Notes: generated from the letters alone by a model not told the origin. Shown: positions 1 through 8,307, numbered from the stretch's first letter. The stretch: DNA of 41,597 nucleotides from Chloroflexota bacterium (GCA_018650845.1 JABIFF010000021.1:80163-121759); one strand, 5' to 3'. A program made the numbers and translations.

Positions 1-732
1 TTCGCCGTCTTCGCAACAGCCTGCGACGGTTTCTACACCGACTCACTCCCCACACCCGACATCGCACAACCCACACCTGCCAATGTGAAATCAGGCGACC
101 CCGCGGTTGTCATCGAGGAAACTGCCCGCGAACTAATGGCGGCACGGCTCGGTATCGCTGCTACGGAACCGGCAAAAATACTGTTCGAGCACGCAACGTG
201 GACCGAACGAAATCCAGGCTGCTACCCAGCCCCGGCATCCATCACCGGCGCATATCTCATCCCCGGCTACCGACTGCTCATGCAGCACGATGGCACCTTC
301 TACGAGTACAACGCAGACCAAGGGCTCGGCACTGGCGCCCTCTGCGAATCAACATTCCAGCTCATTCCAGCAGAACCCGCCTACACAATCGTGGTTCCTA
401 AAGCATCCGAATCGACTGACTACAACGTTGTACATGTCGTGCGATCTGAAGAAGACGTTGCCGAATTCAACTCGGCTTTCCCCGACATCGCACTAATCGG
501 AGTAGATGAAATCGACTTCCCTGAAGAAGTACTCGTCGGCGGCTGGGTCGAAGCAAGCCCGAACCCCGACGTCGTTCGGGCGTACCGATCCGCCGAAGGG
601 AGTTCGATCGTCATCGAAGTTGCCATTCCGGAAGAATTTGAAGAAGAAGCGTCCGACGATTGGACGCAAATATGGGCGCTTGTCGACACAACTGAGCCCG
701 ATTCAACGTATGAATTTGCTGTGGCCGAATAG
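1..732 (+). CDS. Putative lipoprotein, 5' end outside the window
   Basis: The reading frame is open from base 1. The GTG at 85 is not the true start: upstream codons in the same frame read FAVFATAC followed by a Thr/Pro-containing stretch, which looks like the end of a lipoprotein signal peptide with lipobox ATAC. The visible 243 residues would then be a lipid-anchored extracytoplasmic protein. Near the N-terminus there is a W...NPGCYPAP...G(Y)xLLMQHDGTFYEYNAD segment, and a matching W...LGCPEPG...YEYHTNAD-type segment occurs in the next gene, so the two are probably diverged paralogues. The C-terminal third is acidic. The function is unknown; only the surface location and the relation to its neighbour can be inferred. 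Confidence 0.7.
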   Translation, partial: FAVFATACDGFYTDSLPTPDIAQPTPANVKSGDPAVVIEETARELMAARLGIAATEPAKILFEHATWTERNPGCYPAPASITGAYLIPGYRLLMQHDGTFYEYNADQGLGTGALCESTFQLIPAEPAYTIVVPKASESTDYNVVHVVRSEEDVAEFNSAFPDIALIGVDEIDFPEEVLVGGWVEASPNPDVVRAYRSAEGSSIVIEVAIPEEFEEEASDDWTQIWALVDTTEPDSTYEFAVAE

Positions 733-783
733 CACTCAACCCCAACCTCAAACCACCATCACCAAACCAACGAAAGCACGTAA

Positions 784-1671
784 GTGAATATCCCGTTCCG
801 AACCGTCCTCACGCTGATAGCTGCGATCACACTGATGGCCGTAGTCGCCGCATGCTCATCTGACGACAAAACAAAAGAAGAGCCAACCTCTACCACCCAG
901 CCCACTGCGAACCCAACTGCGCGCCCCACCACCACACCGGTACCTACAGCAACCAGCACACCTGGCCCCACACCAACACCTGCGCCTACCTCAACACCGG
1001 AACCAACGCCAACACCCACAGCAACTCCAGAACCGCCAGAATCTCACGTCGAGGAAATGGGCAGACTCTTCGCCGAAAAAGGCTTCGACTTCACAACGCT
1101 ATCTCTATCTTCAGTCGGAGCAGCACAGTGGTCGACAGCAGCACTAGGCTGCCCAGAACCCGGCACTTACTACGACATATCTGAATCGCCCTACACAGGC
1201 CTCATATACAAAATCACCAACGGCAGCATCGATTGGGAGTACCACACCAACGCAGACGATTCAGTAACCGTTAGATGTAGCGAAGTTACACCCTCGAACG
1301 CCACTCTGATGAATCTTGCCCAACAGGCAAATCTTGCCGAAGCCACGAAACTCACCCTCATGCGCAGAGATTTCAAAACTGGCGAGTTCGTAGTTCGTCG
1401 AGAAATGACCCCGCACGACATGGCACTACTCGCCGAAATCTTCGCCCAAGACAGCGGCCTTTCCTACGCACCACCATGCGAATCAGTCTTCCGCCTAGAT
1501 TTCGAAACAAGTCGAGGCGTAAGCCAGATCGAATTCATCTGCAGGGACAACTATCAAGCGTTCGATCTGTACTGGAATGAACTTCATGGAAACGGTCCGA
1601 TAATCGGAAAAATCATCGGCCCTTACCTCACTGGCGACCCTATACCGCAACTGCCTACCGCAGCACCGTAA
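784..1671 (+). CDS. Thr/Pro-rich lipoprotein with W-GCP domain
   Basis: This 295-residue protein starts with GTG at 784, 51 bp after the previous gene. It has a hydrophobic signal ending in the lipobox VAAC (about residue 24), then a low-complexity Thr/Pro linker (about residues 30-82) typical of surface lipoproteins, then a globular domain. That domain contains W..AALGCPEPGTYY and WEYHTNADDSVTVRC, with paired cysteines likely to form a disulfide outside the cell. The same pattern is recognisable in the upstream partial lipoprotein. No catalytic motif is visible and no function is assigned. The two genes are probably cotranscribed. Confidence 0.75.
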   Translation: MNIPFRTVLTLIAAITLMAVVAACSSDDKTKEEPTSTTQPTANPTARPTTTPVPTATSTPGPTPTPAPTSTPEPTPTPTATPEPPESHVEEMGRLFAEKGFDFTTLSLSSVGAAQWSTAALGCPEPGTYYDISESPYTGLIYKITNGSIDWEYHTNADDSVTVRCSEVTPSNATLMNLAQQANLAEATKLTLMRRDFKTGEFVVRREMTPHDMALLAEIFAQDSGLSYAPPCESVFRLDFETSRGVSQIEFICRDNYQAFDLYWNELHGNGPIIGKIIGPYLTGDPIPQLPTAAP

Positions 1672-1694
1672 GACACCAGAACCGACGCACCTAA

Positions 1695-2729
1695 ATGAGC
1701 GACGAACTAGCCAACAGGCGACTAAAAGCGGGCAAGCTACCGCCCGACCTGCTTGCCAGTTTTATTGGTGATCTCGACACCAAAGACAAACGCTTGCTGC
1801 TCGGCCCCGGTGTAGGTGAAGACGCCGCCTTCGTGTCGTTCGGCAGCTCCACACTCATAGCGAAATCCGACCCAATCACGTTCGCCACCGATCGAATCGG
1901 CTGGTACGCAATACAAGTCAACGCCAACGATATCGCAGCGTGCGGCGGCACCCCAAAGTGGTTTCTAGGGACGCTACTACTACCCGAAAACGAACCTGCC
2001 TCGACTGCTCGTGACATCTTCGCCCAACTCAACGAAGCAGCCACTGAACTAGGCATCACCTTAATAGGCGGTCACACCGAAATTACGGTCGGACTTCCTC
2101 GACCGATCATTGCCGGCACCATGCTCGGCGAAGCAGCCCCTTCAGAAACAGTAAAAACCTCAACAGCAATGATCGGTGACGACATCATCCTCACATCCGG
2201 CATTGCAATCGAAGGCACAGCCATCATCGCTCGTGAAAGCAAGCAAGAACTTCTCGCAGCAGGCCTATCGGAAGAAGAAGTTAGTAAAGCCGCTAAATTC
2301 CTCGATACACCAGGAATCTCGGTAGTAAAAGCCGCCAAAATCGCCACATCTACTGGTCACGTCACTGCAATGCACGACCCCACAGAAGGCGGAATAGCCG
2401 GGGCGCTCGACGAACTTGCCCGCGCATCGAAAACTGGCGTTTCGATAAATTCTGAACAACTAAATATCTACTCTGAAACAACCAAAATCTGCGAAGCGCT
2501 AGGCCTTGATCCATGGGGACTCATCGCATCAGGCGCACTCCTAATCACAGCAAACAAAGCCGGTTCGAAAGAAATTATCGAAGCACTCAACGAAGCCGAA
2601 ATACACGCCACCGTAATCGGATCGATCACCTCACCTGAATTAGGCCTCACTCGACAAACCAACGGAACCGCCGAACCGCTCCCCGTGTTCGAGCGAGACG
2701 AAATAGCCCGCCTCTACTCTCAGTCGTAA
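1695..2729 (+). CDS. AIR synthase-related (HypE/ThiL-like) protein
   Basis: The 344-residue protein has the two-domain PurM/HypE/SelD architecture. An ATP-binding glycine segment GPGVGEDAAF lies at about 37-46, NANDIAACGGTP at about 76-87, GGHTEI at about 125-130 and MHDPTEGG at about 226-233. Genuine HypE ends in a cysteine that carries the carbamoyl/cyano group in [NiFe]-hydrogenase maturation. This protein ends ...IARLYSQS with no terminal Cys, and there are no hyp genes nearby, so it is probably an 'AIR synthase-related' ATP-dependent enzyme of unknown substrate. It starts at an ATG 23 bp after the lipoprotein gene. The fold call is firm; the substrate is unknown. Confidence 0.85.
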   Translation: MSDELANRRLKAGKLPPDLLASFIGDLDTKDKRLLLGPGVGEDAAFVSFGSSTLIAKSDPITFATDRIGWYAIQVNANDIAACGGTPKWFLGTLLLPENEPASTARDIFAQLNEAATELGITLIGGHTEITVGLPRPIIAGTMLGEAAPSETVKTSTAMIGDDIILTSGIAIEGTAIIARESKQELLAAGLSEEEVSKAAKFLDTPGISVVKAAKIATSTGHVTAMHDPTEGGIAGALDELARASKTGVSINSEQLNIYSETTKICEALGLDPWGLIASGALLITANKAGSKEIIEALNEAEIHATVIGSITSPELGLTRQTNGTAEPLPVFERDEIARLYSQS

Positions 2730-2866
2730 CTCGGCACGAAACAACAATTCGCGTATGTTCCTCTATCGCCCTAACTTTCATCAAACAATTAGAATGGAAT
2801 AACGAACACGCTTTAGCGTGCCATCTCAACCTAGAAACGCCGGGCCTCAACGAGTCAAAACGATCT

Positions 2867-5083
2867 ATGACTACGATTCAACAGATCGGATCCGCCAAAG
2901 ATTTAATGCATTCGGTACACAAGTACCTACCGGCAGATCGCGCCTCCGCAGTTGAAGATTCCCTCACCTACGCAATTAACGCCCACGATGGACAAGAGCG
3001 TGATTCTGGTGAACCGTTCGTCGTACACCCAATCGCAACCGCTATCCGACTCGCCGACATGCGACTCGATACAACCACGATCCAGGCGGCCCTTCTTCAC
3101 GATGTAATCGAAGACTGTGGAATTAGTTTTCAGGAACTCGAAACTGAATTCGGCACCGATGTCGCCAAACTCGTCGACGGTGTAACAAAACTCAAACGCC
3201 TCGACATGATCTCCGAAAACAGCGCAATGCTGAAGCAGATCGCAACTCCCGAGGCAACCAGAGCAGCATCGCTACGCAAAATGCTCGTCGCCATGGCAGA
3301 AGACGTCCGAGTAGTTCTCATCAAACTCTCCGACCGCCTGCACAACATGCAAACGCTCGGACACCTACCAGTCCCGAAGCAGCAGCGAATATCTCGAGAA
3401 ACCCTCGATATATATTCACCGCTAGCCCATCGCCTCGGCATGTACGACATCAAGTGGCAACTAGAAGATCAAGCCTTCCGCTTCCTAATGCCTCGCCAGT
3501 ACAAGTCAATCTCTCGACTCGTAAGTCGAAAGCGCGCCGAACGCGAGATTTATACAGAAGCTGCTGTAAAAGCCATCAAAGGCCCACTCGATAAAGCCAA
3601 CATCCAGTGCAAAGTCGATGGCCGAGTAAAGCACCTCTACAGCACCTACAACAAACTCCAGCGATACGAACGTATGGGTCGAAAATTCGACGAAATATAC
3701 GACCTCATCGCAATACGAGTCGTCACCGATGATCTTGGCGATTGCTACGCCGCTCTCGGTGTAGTCCACTCAAAATGGCGCCCTGTACCCGGACAGTTCG
3801 ATGATTACATCGCCAGTCCAAAAGAAAATATGTACCAGTCGCTCCACACCTCAGTGCGTGGACCCGGCAACTACCCCATCGAAGTACAAATTCGTACTCA
3901 AGAAATGCACGAAATAGCCGAAGAGGGTGTCGCATCCCACTGGATGTACAAAGAGGGCGAAGAAGGCGAAGACGGCGCTCCAAAGGTCGACAATTTCGAA
4001 ACGAAAATGTCGTGGCTTCGTCAACTGCTCGACTGGCAGCGTGAGCTATCAGGCGACGACGAATATCTTGCTACAGTCCGTACCGACATCCTGCAAGACC
4101 AAGTATTCGTCTACACACCGCAAGGCGACGTAAAAGATCTTCCAGCTGGCGCAACCCCAATCGATTTCGCCTACCGCATTCACACCGATCTCGGTCACAA
4201 CACAGTCGGTGCAGTCGTAAACGGCAAGCTAACCGCACTCAACACACCCCTCAACAACGGCGATGTTGTTGAAATACGAAAAGCACGAATCCCACGTGGC
4301 CCAAGCCTCGATTGGCTAAACACCGATCTCGGCTACATCATCACAGGTAGCGCCCAAACGAAGGTCAAGCAGTGGTTCCGAAAACAGGAACGACAGAGCA
4401 ACGTTCGCCGCGGTAAAGATCTGCTCAAGAAAGAATTACGCCGACTCGGTCTCAGGTACAACGAAAAAGAAATCGTTGCCAGCCTTGATTACGACAGCTT
4501 TGACGATCTCACTGAAGCGCTCGGAACCGGTCAAATTTCCGTCGCTCGAGTGGCCGATACTCTCAGTCCAGCACCCGATGAAGTGTTCACTCCTGAACTC
4601 AAATCTGGAAAGCCACCTACCGACCAAACAAAAGGTCTCGTCGTTATGGGCGAACCCGGACTACTCACCAGAATCGCTCGGTGCTGCAGCCCTGTTTACG
4701 GCGACGAAATCACCGGATACCTCACCCGCGGTCGAGGTGTAACAGTCCACAGGCACAACTGTCCGATCCTTCGCGACACCGAAGATAACGATCGGCACAT
4801 ACCCGTCGCATGGGGCCACTACGAGACTACTTACGCATCAAGATTGCAAATTAAAGCGTTCGACCGCGTAGGGCTAATTCGCGACATCACAAACGTCGTT
4901 TCATCTGAAAACGTCAATATTCACTCGCTCACATCTGACGAAGACGATAAAACCAATGCCTGTACTGTGTCACTTACGGTGTACACTACTGGGGTAGAGC
5001 AGTTAAGTCGGCTCTTCTCCCGCGTGGAAACGATCCCAGGTGTAGACACTGTCTTCCGGGTCAGCGAAGCGCAGAGTGTGTAG
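2867..5083 (+). CDS. rel: Bifunctional (p)ppGpp synthetase/hydrolase (long RSH)
   Basis: At 738 residues it has the full long-RelA/SpoT layout. The HD hydrolase domain comes first (VVHP about 52-55, LLHDVIEDCG 76-85, EDVRVVLIKLSDRLHNM 145-161), so hydrolysis should be intact. The synthetase domain follows (GRVKHLYSTYNK 252-263, YQSLHTSV 323-330, EVQIRTQEMHE 339-349), then TGS (about 413-473), a Cys-Cys region (ARCCSPVYGDEI about 604-615) and a C-terminal ACT domain (about 659-735). The enzyme makes and degrades the stringent-response alarmone. The position that reads RFKD in classical bifunctional enzymes and EFDD in E. coli RelA reads QFDD here (310-313). No clear Shine-Dalgarno precedes the ATG. 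It is followed by rpsT after 68 bp. Confidence 0.96.
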   Translation: MTTIQQIGSAKDLMHSVHKYLPADRASAVEDSLTYAINAHDGQERDSGEPFVVHPIATAIRLADMRLDTTTIQAALLHDVIEDCGISFQELETEFGTDVAKLVDGVTKLKRLDMISENSAMLKQIATPEATRAASLRKMLVAMAEDVRVVLIKLSDRLHNMQTLGHLPVPKQQRISRETLDIYSPLAHRLGMYDIKWQLEDQAFRFLMPRQYKSISRLVSRKRAEREIYTEAAVKAIKGPLDKANIQCKVDGRVKHLYSTYNKLQRYERMGRKFDEIYDLIAIRVVTDDLGDCYAALGVVHSKWRPVPGQFDDYIASPKENMYQSLHTSVRGPGNYPIEVQIRTQEMHEIAEEGVASHWMYKEGEEGEDGAPKVDNFETKMSWLRQLLDWQRELSGDDEYLATVRTDILQDQVFVYTPQGDVKDLPAGATPIDFAYRIHTDLGHNTVGAVVNGKLTALNTPLNNGDVVEIRKARIPRGPSLDWLNTDLGYIITGSAQTKVKQWFRKQERQSNVRRGKDLLKKELRRLGLRYNEKEIVASLDYDSFDDLTEALGTGQISVARVADTLSPAPDEVFTPELKSGKPPTDQTKGLVVMGEPGLLTRIARCCSPVYGDEITGYLTRGRGVTVHRHNCPILRDTEDNDRHIPVAWGHYETTYASRLQIKAFDRVGLIRDITNVVSSENVNIHSLTSDEDDKTNACTVSLTVYTTGVEQLSRLFSRVETIPGVDTVFRVSEAQSV

Positions 5084-5151
5084 CAATACAAACTCAATAA
5101 TTCGCACAAAATCGTCTTCATAGCTTTTAGAACAGTCACCAAGGAAACTAA

Positions 5152-5409
5152 ATGCCCGCCGCTAAAACTTTGCGCGCACAGAACCGCAAAGCCGATCGAA
5201 ACCGATCGACACGATCATTTACTCGAAGCCGAGTACGCGCCATCGCCGAAGTAATCGAAGATGGTTCAAAGACAGCTGAGTCTGACGAAGCACTGAAGAG
5301 CGCAGTTTCTGCACTCGACAAAGCAGTAACAAAGGGTGTTTTGCACCGCAACACTGCTGCTCGCAAGAAGTCTCGACTCACCAAGCAGTACAACAAGCTT
5401 TCTAGCTAA
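5152..5409 (+). CDS. rpsT: 30S ribosomal protein S20
   Basis: The 85-residue, very basic protein has the S20 hallmarks: an Arg/Lys-rich N-terminus and the C-terminal helix KGVLHRNTAARKKSRLTKQYNKL. It binds 16S rRNA in the small subunit. The start is fixed by a good ribosome binding site, AAGGA at 5141-5145, six bases before the ATG. It sits alone between the stringent-response gene and an unrelated His-rich gene. Confidence 0.96.
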   Translation: MPAAKTLRAQNRKADRNRSTRSFTRSRVRAIAEVIEDGSKTAESDEALKSAVSALDKAVTKGVLHRNTAARKKSRLTKQYNKLSS

Positions 5410-5424
5410 CTCGGGATTAGACCT

Positions 5425-6105
5425 TTGACTCAGGGTCCAGAAAACTCTCCCGAACAACTGCATGACCATGCGGCCGATACACATCGGCCCGGTCCGCCTT
5501 CAGAATCCGAAGACACCCAGTTCAACTGGCGAATCCACCACCCTTTCGAGGGTGTGGAAGATCGTGTCGCGGTTGAAGTAGCACCCTGGAAAGGCCTACT
5601 TCCTCGATGGCGCTTCGTCGTACCAGGCGATTTCGATGGTCCCGCTCGATGGGGCATAGGTCCCGCCGGATCGGGTGAAATCGACGAAGATGTAAAACGT
5701 CCCGCAAAAGACGGTCCTATACAGATGGTGAATGGCCCGCTCGTTGTATGGTTCGGCGGTCATGAGTCACTTTCGACCAAACAGTCCGCCTATATGGTTT
5801 TTGAAGGCCGCCCACCGCACTACGTTGCGTTTGGTCAGGCTGACGCTGTCGCAGGCCCTCCCGGCAATCTCGAAGGCATCTCGTTCGGTGACGATCACCC
5901 GACGCACCCGAACGCCTACATCGATCAGTCGCACAGCCACGATCAAGCAGCTCCGCCGCCGCCTCCTCCAGGATTCGACGCTCACGCCGGACATGATCAC
6001 TCAGGTCACGACCACAGTCACGACACCCAAGACCACTCCGGGCACGATCACTCGGGGCATGACCACAGCCACGACGGCCACGATCACTCCGGTCACCAGC
6101 ACTAG
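5425..6105 (+). CDS. Protein with His-rich C-terminal tail, probable metal binding
   Basis: This 226-residue protein is read from TTG at 5425, with GGGATT at 5413-5418 as the likely ribosome binding site. It starts 15 bp after rpsT. Residues 1-160 form a globular region I do not recognise, rich in Trp, Pro and Gly. Then come a six-proline run and a tail (about 185-226) made of repeated GHDHSGHDHSHD-like units, more than half His and Asp. Such tails bind Ni, Zn, Co or Cu in metallochaperones, so metal storage or delivery is plausible but unproven. There is no signal peptide or membrane segment. The 3' end overlaps the next lipoprotein gene by 47 bp in another frame. Confidence 0.75.
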   Translation: MTQGPENSPEQLHDHAADTHRPGPPSESEDTQFNWRIHHPFEGVEDRVAVEVAPWKGLLPRWRFVVPGDFDGPARWGIGPAGSGEIDEDVKRPAKDGPIQMVNGPLVVWFGGHESLSTKQSAYMVFEGRPPHYVAFGQADAVAGPPGNLEGISFGDDHPTHPNAYIDQSHSHDQAAPPPPPPGFDAHAGHDHSGHDHSHDTQDHSGHDHSGHDHSHDGHDHSGHQH

Positions 6106-6775
6106 ATCTTTCTTACTCGGGTTAGTGCTGATCGCAGCATTTGCAACAAGCGCGTGCGGTTCGGAAAACGTTGTCTCCACTGCACCGCCAGCTGATCTCT
6201 CAACACCCTCAGCTACATCTACACCGGTCGTTGTAATTCAAACAGTCGTCGTCACTGCGACACCAACTGTTGCTGCAAAAAATACAACGCCGCCAACGTC
6301 GACAATAGCGCCACCTGCCACTGCAACGCCTACCGCCGTCGTCGTTCCAACCGCTACTGCCGTGATCTCCACACCGGTAGCAGTCTCGTTACCCACTACT
6401 ACTTCGACTCCAGCTGCGAACACTCCAACTCCAATACCTCCAGCCACACCCACCGCGGCCGCTCCGTCTCCTCCTCAGCTCACACCATCGCCAACAACAA
6501 CCCCGTCGCCAACATTGATTCCACCGGCTACTGAATCGCCGATCTCGACAGCAACGCCCGTTCCACAGCCAACCGCAACTAGCGCATCAATTCCAACTGC
6601 CACCACAATTTCAGGATTTGATCCCTTCGGCGAAGACCGCAACTGCGGAGATTTTTCCGACTGGTCAACCGCCCAAGCATTCTTCATCGCAGCAGGCGGA
6701 CCCAACAACGATCCACATCAACTCGATGGCGATAACGACGGCACAGCCTGCGAATCCCTCCCCGGCGCTCCGTAA
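6059..6775 (+). CDS. Lipoprotein with C-terminal Excalibur calcium-binding domain
   Basis: The 238-residue protein has a signal peptide (SFLLGLVLIAAFA) with lipobox TSAC, then about 140 residues of Thr/Pro/Ala linker, then a C-terminal Excalibur domain. That domain contains DRNCGDFSDW, AQAFFIAAGGPNNDPH and LDGDNDGTACE; the DxDxDG loop binds Ca2+ and the two Cys probably form a disulfide. It is likely a surface-anchored Ca-binding protein. The same frame stays open back to 5732, but everything before 6059 is the out-of-frame reading of the His-rich gene. ATG 6059 is the nearest start that leaves a complete signal peptide. The 47-bp overlap suggests translational coupling. Confidence 0.8.
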   Translation: MTTATTATITPVTSTRSFLLGLVLIAAFATSACGSENVVSTAPPADLSTPSATSTPVVVIQTVVVTATPTVAAKNTTPPTSTIAPPATATPTAVVVPTATAVISTPVAVSLPTTTSTPAANTPTPIPPATPTAAAPSPPQLTPSPTTTPSPTLIPPATESPISTATPVPQPTATSASIPTATTISGFDPFGEDRNCGDFSDWSTAQAFFIAAGGPNNDPHQLDGDNDGTACESLPGAP

Positions 6776-6857
6776 AACCGGCCCACTATCGCCCGAACTG
6801 TCACCCGATGAAAATCGGGGTCAATCGCATACCACCTCACTCACCATTCACCGACCC

Positions 6858-6886
6858 TGTCATCCTGAATTCATTTTCAGGATCTA
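6858..6886 (+). repeat. Dispersed palindromic repeat, family A copy 1
   Basis: The stem ATCCTGAA (6862-6869) pairs with TTCAGGAT (6876-6883) over a 6-base loop and is preceded by CTGTC. Related copies lie at 7841, 17066, 28081 and 31807. In two of them the third stem pair is T-A instead of C-G, so pairing is kept while the sequence changes. Confidence 0.8.
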
Positions 6887-6933
6887 TCGCTCACCTCCCA
6901 CAACTCTCAGCCCAGCCAACGGCACATCACCAT

Positions 6934-6958
6934 CATCCTGAGCCCCGTCGAAGGGTCC
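6934..6958 (+). repeat. Short dispersed repeat of the CCTGAGC..GTCGAAGG type
   Basis: The sequence CATCCTGAGCCCCGTCGAAG matches a REP-like motif that is common in intergenic DNA of many bacteria. It is a single copy here and is recognised from general experience, not from a second copy in this window. Confidence 0.5.
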
Positions 6959-7052
6959 ACCACACCACCCAACATTCCCCAACCAAGCCCACATCCAAAA
7001 GAAAAACAACCCCCGTTTCCGAACTTATGATCGGAACTCGTGACACGTTCAA

Positions 7053-7080
7053 TTGACACGCAACTACGCCGACTGATAAT
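7053..7080 (+). promoter_or_regulatory. Promoter of lexA
   Basis: A consensus -35 TTGACA (7053-7058) is followed after 16 bp by the -10 GATAAT (7075-7080). The expected transcript start is near 7087, about 70 bases before the lexA ATG. It is the best sigma-70-type promoter in the window. Confidence 0.65.
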
Positions 7081-7085
7081 TTTCA

Positions 7086-7097
7086 GAACATTAGTGC
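7086..7097 (+). promoter_or_regulatory. Candidate LexA operator (SOS box)
   Basis: GAAC-ATTA-GTGC differs at one position from the Gram-positive type box GAAC-N4-GTTC. It lies just downstream of the lexA -10 element, where it would block its own transcription. Autoregulation is inferred; the box type used by this lineage is not known to me. Confidence 0.45.
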
Positions 7098-7155
7098 GAA
7101 TACACACGCTCTACCGAGCGGCCGGCCAGCCAAAAATAGTTCAGGAACAGAACAG

Positions 7156-7812
7156 ATGAAAAAACTCTCCGAGAAGCAGGTATTAATACTGTCGTTCATC
7201 GAGGAGTTCATCGACGAACACGACTACCCGCCATCCATCCGTGACATTCAAACCGGATGCGACATCAGTTCGACCTCAGTCGTTTCATACAACCTCGACC
7301 GACTAAAAGAGAGTGGATATCTCAATCGTCACTCTGAAGTTTCACGAGGTCTCAGCCTCTCCAACCAACGAGATAGCGCACCTGAACCACTCGCAATCGA
7401 CACTGTCGCCGTTCCACTACTCGGAACCATCGCCGCCGGCTCGCCATTTCCAATGCCGGAAAACGATACATGGTCCGATCTTTCAGGTTCTGAACTCATC
7501 GACCTTCCTCAGGCAATAACGGGAACTGGCGATGGCGTATACGCCCTCAAAGTCAGAGGCGAATCGATGATCGACGCTCTCATCTCAGATGGCGATCTCG
7601 TGATCATGGAACAGGCGTCTTCCGTTCGAAACGGCCAAATGGCTGCCGTGCGAATCAAGTCCGATAATACAACGACTCTCAAGCACTTCTACTCAGAAGG
7701 CCCGCGAACTCGACTAGAGCCAGCAAACAGCCAAATGGAAGCAATGACCTTCGAATCGAAAGATATCGAAGTAGTCAGCCGAGTAGTAGCCGTCTGGCGC
7801 TACATGGGCTAA
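7156..7812 (+). CDS. lexA: LexA repressor (SOS response)
   Basis: At 218 residues it has the normal LexA length. The N-terminal winged helix-turn-helix (about 1-70) contains YPPSIRDIQTGCDISSTS and SYNLDRLKESGYL. The cleavage site is Ala94-Gly95 in GTIAAGSPF, and the self-cleaving dyad is Ser137 in RGESMIDALI and Lys176 in TLKHFY. It represses DNA-damage genes and cuts itself when RecA is activated. AGGA at 7143-7146 precedes the ATG by 9 bases. It has its own promoter and a candidate operator upstream and no cotranscribed partner. Confidence 0.96.
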   Translation: MKKLSEKQVLILSFIEEFIDEHDYPPSIRDIQTGCDISSTSVVSYNLDRLKESGYLNRHSEVSRGLSLSNQRDSAPEPLAIDTVAVPLLGTIAAGSPFPMPENDTWSDLSGSELIDLPQAITGTGDGVYALKVRGESMIDALISDGDLVIMEQASSVRNGQMAAVRIKSDNTTTLKHFYSEGPRTRLEPANSQMEAMTFESKDIEVVSRVVAVWRYMG

Positions 7813-7840
7813 TTGCTCAATCAAACAACAGCTCTCCTCC

Positions 7841-7872
7841 GTCATCCTGAATTCACTTTCAGGTTCTATCTC
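7841..7872 (+). repeat. Dispersed palindromic repeat, family A copy 2
   Basis: GTCATCCTGAATTCACTTTC is followed by AGGTTCTATC. The stem CCTGAA (7846-7851) pairs with TTCAGG (7858-7863). It lies right after lexA and closely resembles copy 1, including the trailing CTATC. Confidence 0.75.
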
Positions 7873-8035
7873 ACGAACTAAACAACCCCTGCCAATTGGC
7901 GAATCTGGCGCGAACACTCAAGAAAACCTCACGCCCACGATAGGCGTAAGAAAACTCTCGGCGTATACTTGAAGTTGAACCCCGGTTCACTACAACAAGC
8001 CCCATATCAATTCGGGGCAACTCGGAGCTTTATCT

Positions 8036-8236
8036 GTGTTCCAGAACTTTGGCATCTGGCAAATCGCCCTCATACTCGTAATCGTCTTGCTTCTCTTCGG
8101 AGTAGGCAAATTGCCGTCCGTCGGCAAAGGAATGGGACAGGCGATCAACGAGTTCAAGTCCGCCGTCGACACCAAGGACGAAGAGTCCGACTCTGACACT
8201 GGCGACGACAAGAGCGACGAAGCTAAATCTAGCTAG
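8036..8236 (+). CDS. tatA: Sec-independent translocase subunit TatA
   Basis: The 66-residue protein has one N-terminal membrane helix (WQIALILVIVLLLF), the conserved FGVGKLP hinge, an amphipathic helix and an acidic Lys/Asp/Ser tail. TatA multimers form the pore of the twin-arginine export system. The start is GTG at 8036, with CGGAG at 8023-8027. A TATACT at 7964-7969 could be its -10 element. It faces tatB-tatC, which lie on the opposite strand and converge on it. Confidence 0.93.
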   Translation: MFQNFGIWQIALILVIVLLLFGVGKLPSVGKGMGQAINEFKSAVDTKDEESDSDTGDDKSDEAKSS

Positions 8237-8283
8237 TCAGCCCTGGGGACTCAACCAGCCAGCCCAACCCGCACGAAATCACC

Positions 8284-8307
8284 AGAGCGCTAACAAACCA
8301 GCGCTCT
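8284..8307. terminator. Bidirectional-type hairpin between tatA and tatC
   Basis: A perfect 8-bp stem, AGAGCGCT (8284-8291) with AGCGCTCT (8300-8307), has an 8-base loop. It lies between the convergent tatA and tatC genes and overlaps two bases of the tatC stop codon. Only a short weak T run (ATTCTT) follows on the + strand, so termination is likely but not certain. Confidence 0.5.

Larger units (their letters stand above)
6776..7052. other. Noncoding stretch before lexA, repeat-bearing
   Basis: This 277-bp stretch between the Excalibur lipoprotein and the lexA promoter shows no credible gene. It holds one family A palindrome (6858-6886) and one 'CCTGAGCCCCGTCGAAGG' repeat (6934-6958). The rest is C-rich low-complexity sequence. 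Confidence 0.6.

Noticed and set aside
759..1019. Gly/Val-rich reverse frame opposite the lipoprotein linker
   Set aside because: It is the antisense of the Thr/Pro-rich linker codons; low-complexity artefact.
2807..2820. Terminator CACGC-TTTA-GCGTG before rel
   Set aside because: Five-bp stem with no T run; too weak to call.
5732..6058. Long upstream extension of the lipoprotein frame
   Set aside because: It is the out-of-frame reading of the His-rich gene; the signal peptide begins only after 6059.
7034..7050. LexA operator GAAC-N9-GTTC
   Set aside because: Spacing is wrong for known LexA boxes; the GAAC-N4-GTGC at 7086 is better placed and closer to consensus.
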